DNA from: Acidimicrobiaceae bacterium
Lineage (GTDB): Bacteria; Actinomycetota; Acidimicrobiia; Acidimicrobiales; RAAP-2
NCBI GenBank assembly: GCA_003152015.1
Contig: PLZF01000031.1
Location: forward strand, 614 to 64,613
Direction: 5' to 3'
DNA: 64,000 nt
Positions 63,895 to 64,000 of this stretch are shown here, one piece after another (position 1 is the stretch's first letter; every line of letters begins with the position of its first letter). The notes beneath the pieces were generated by a model that was not told the DNA's origin, searched no databases, and was given only the letters and a program-made list of their open reading frames with translations. The position numbers were made by a program, and so were the translations under genes.

Positions 63895-64000
63895 TCAGTT
63901 CTCGAACAGGTCGATCGAGTCACCCTCGTGGAGGGTGACGATGGCCCGCTTGGTATCCGAACGGTGGCCCAGAGTGTTGCTCTTCCGGTTCCGCTTCGTC
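63895..64000 (-). CDS. rplW: 50S ribosomal protein L23, C-terminal part (truncated by window edge)
   Basis: Only the last 34 codons are inside the window. The minus strand reads [20 protein letters not shown] and then [14 protein letters not shown] followed by a stop, matching the L23 C-terminus ([10 protein letters not shown]...KRAIVTL). Its 5' end lies beyond 64000, consistent with rplW preceding rplB in the S10 operon. Confidence 0.92.
   Translation of the reverse strand, partial: TKRNRKSNTLGHRSDTKRAIVTLHEGDSIDLFEN

Overview
The window is a GC-rich, densely packed chromosomal segment of a bacterium, with no mobile elements, CRISPR arrays or recognisable tRNA/rRNA genes. The gene set points to Actinomycetota: a full mce lipid-transport operon with a divergent Mkl-type ATPase, a GuaB3-type IMP dehydrogenase paralogue, a DprE1/DprE2/UbiA decaprenyl-phosphoryl-arabinose (DPA) set, a CIRCE-controlled groES-groEL, and many GTG starts joined by ATGA/GTGA overlaps. 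A lone relic of the DGGVFxFGDA repeat type and the style of the ribosomal proteins make a lineage near Acidimicrobiia likely; that placement is inference.

Layout. 1-5.4 kb (minus strand): metF, a Thr-rich membrane protein, then a cupin-folD-purH-purN run serving one-carbon and purine metabolism. 5.5-16.8 kb: mkl-like ATPase (minus) facing a ten-gene plus-strand mce operon (two YrbE/MlaE permeases, six MCE proteins A-F with E a lipoprotein, and a Mam-type accessory protein), almost every junction overlapping by 1-4 bases. 17.1-20.4 kb (minus): HAD phosphatase, sucD, sucC and a stand-alone cobalamin-binding subunit of the methylmalonyl-CoA mutase type. 20.6-23.8 kb (plus): ubiA-like DPPR synthase, dprE1, dprE2, the route to DPA, the arabinose donor for cell-envelope arabinans. 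23.8-24.1 kb: a decayed repeat-protein fragment. 24.1-31.1 kb (minus): GT-C-like membrane protein, pcrA helicase, guaA, guaB3. 31.2-32.7 kb: Nudix hydrolase, a YbjQ-family protein and a small membrane protein. 32.8-38.5 kb (minus): perfect hairpin terminator, groEL, groES with a CIRCE/promoter overlap, then tsaD, rimI, tsaB, tsaE and a type-4 uracil-DNA glycosylase. 38.6-39.9 kb (plus): a single-gene fusion of DUF1707, LiaF-like repeats and a class III nucleotide cyclase.

39.9-64 kb (minus) is one long housekeeping block: a GH43-like lipoprotein, alr, nnrE/D, acpS, glmS, glmM, rpsI, rplM, truA, rplQ, rpoA, rpsD, rpsK, rpsM, rpmJ, infA, map, adk, secY and the spc/S10 ribosomal genes back to a truncated rplW at the right edge. 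infA appears to start on CTG, rpmJ was missed by the ORF track, and L29, S3 and L22 carry long acidic C-terminal tails not normal for these proteins.

Themes: lipid uptake (mce), propionate/odd-chain-type metabolism (B12 subunit beside sucCD), arabinan precursor synthesis with a possible arabinan hydrolase, and peptidoglycan precursor genes (alr, glmS, glmM) all concern the envelope or its lipids. The most unusual items are the cyclase fusion with a substituted catalytic Asn, DprE1 with Ala at the position of the drug-targeted Cys, the CTG start of infA, the tailed ribosomal proteins and two G9 tracts in mceC and mceF. No wholly unprecedented multi-gene system was recognised.
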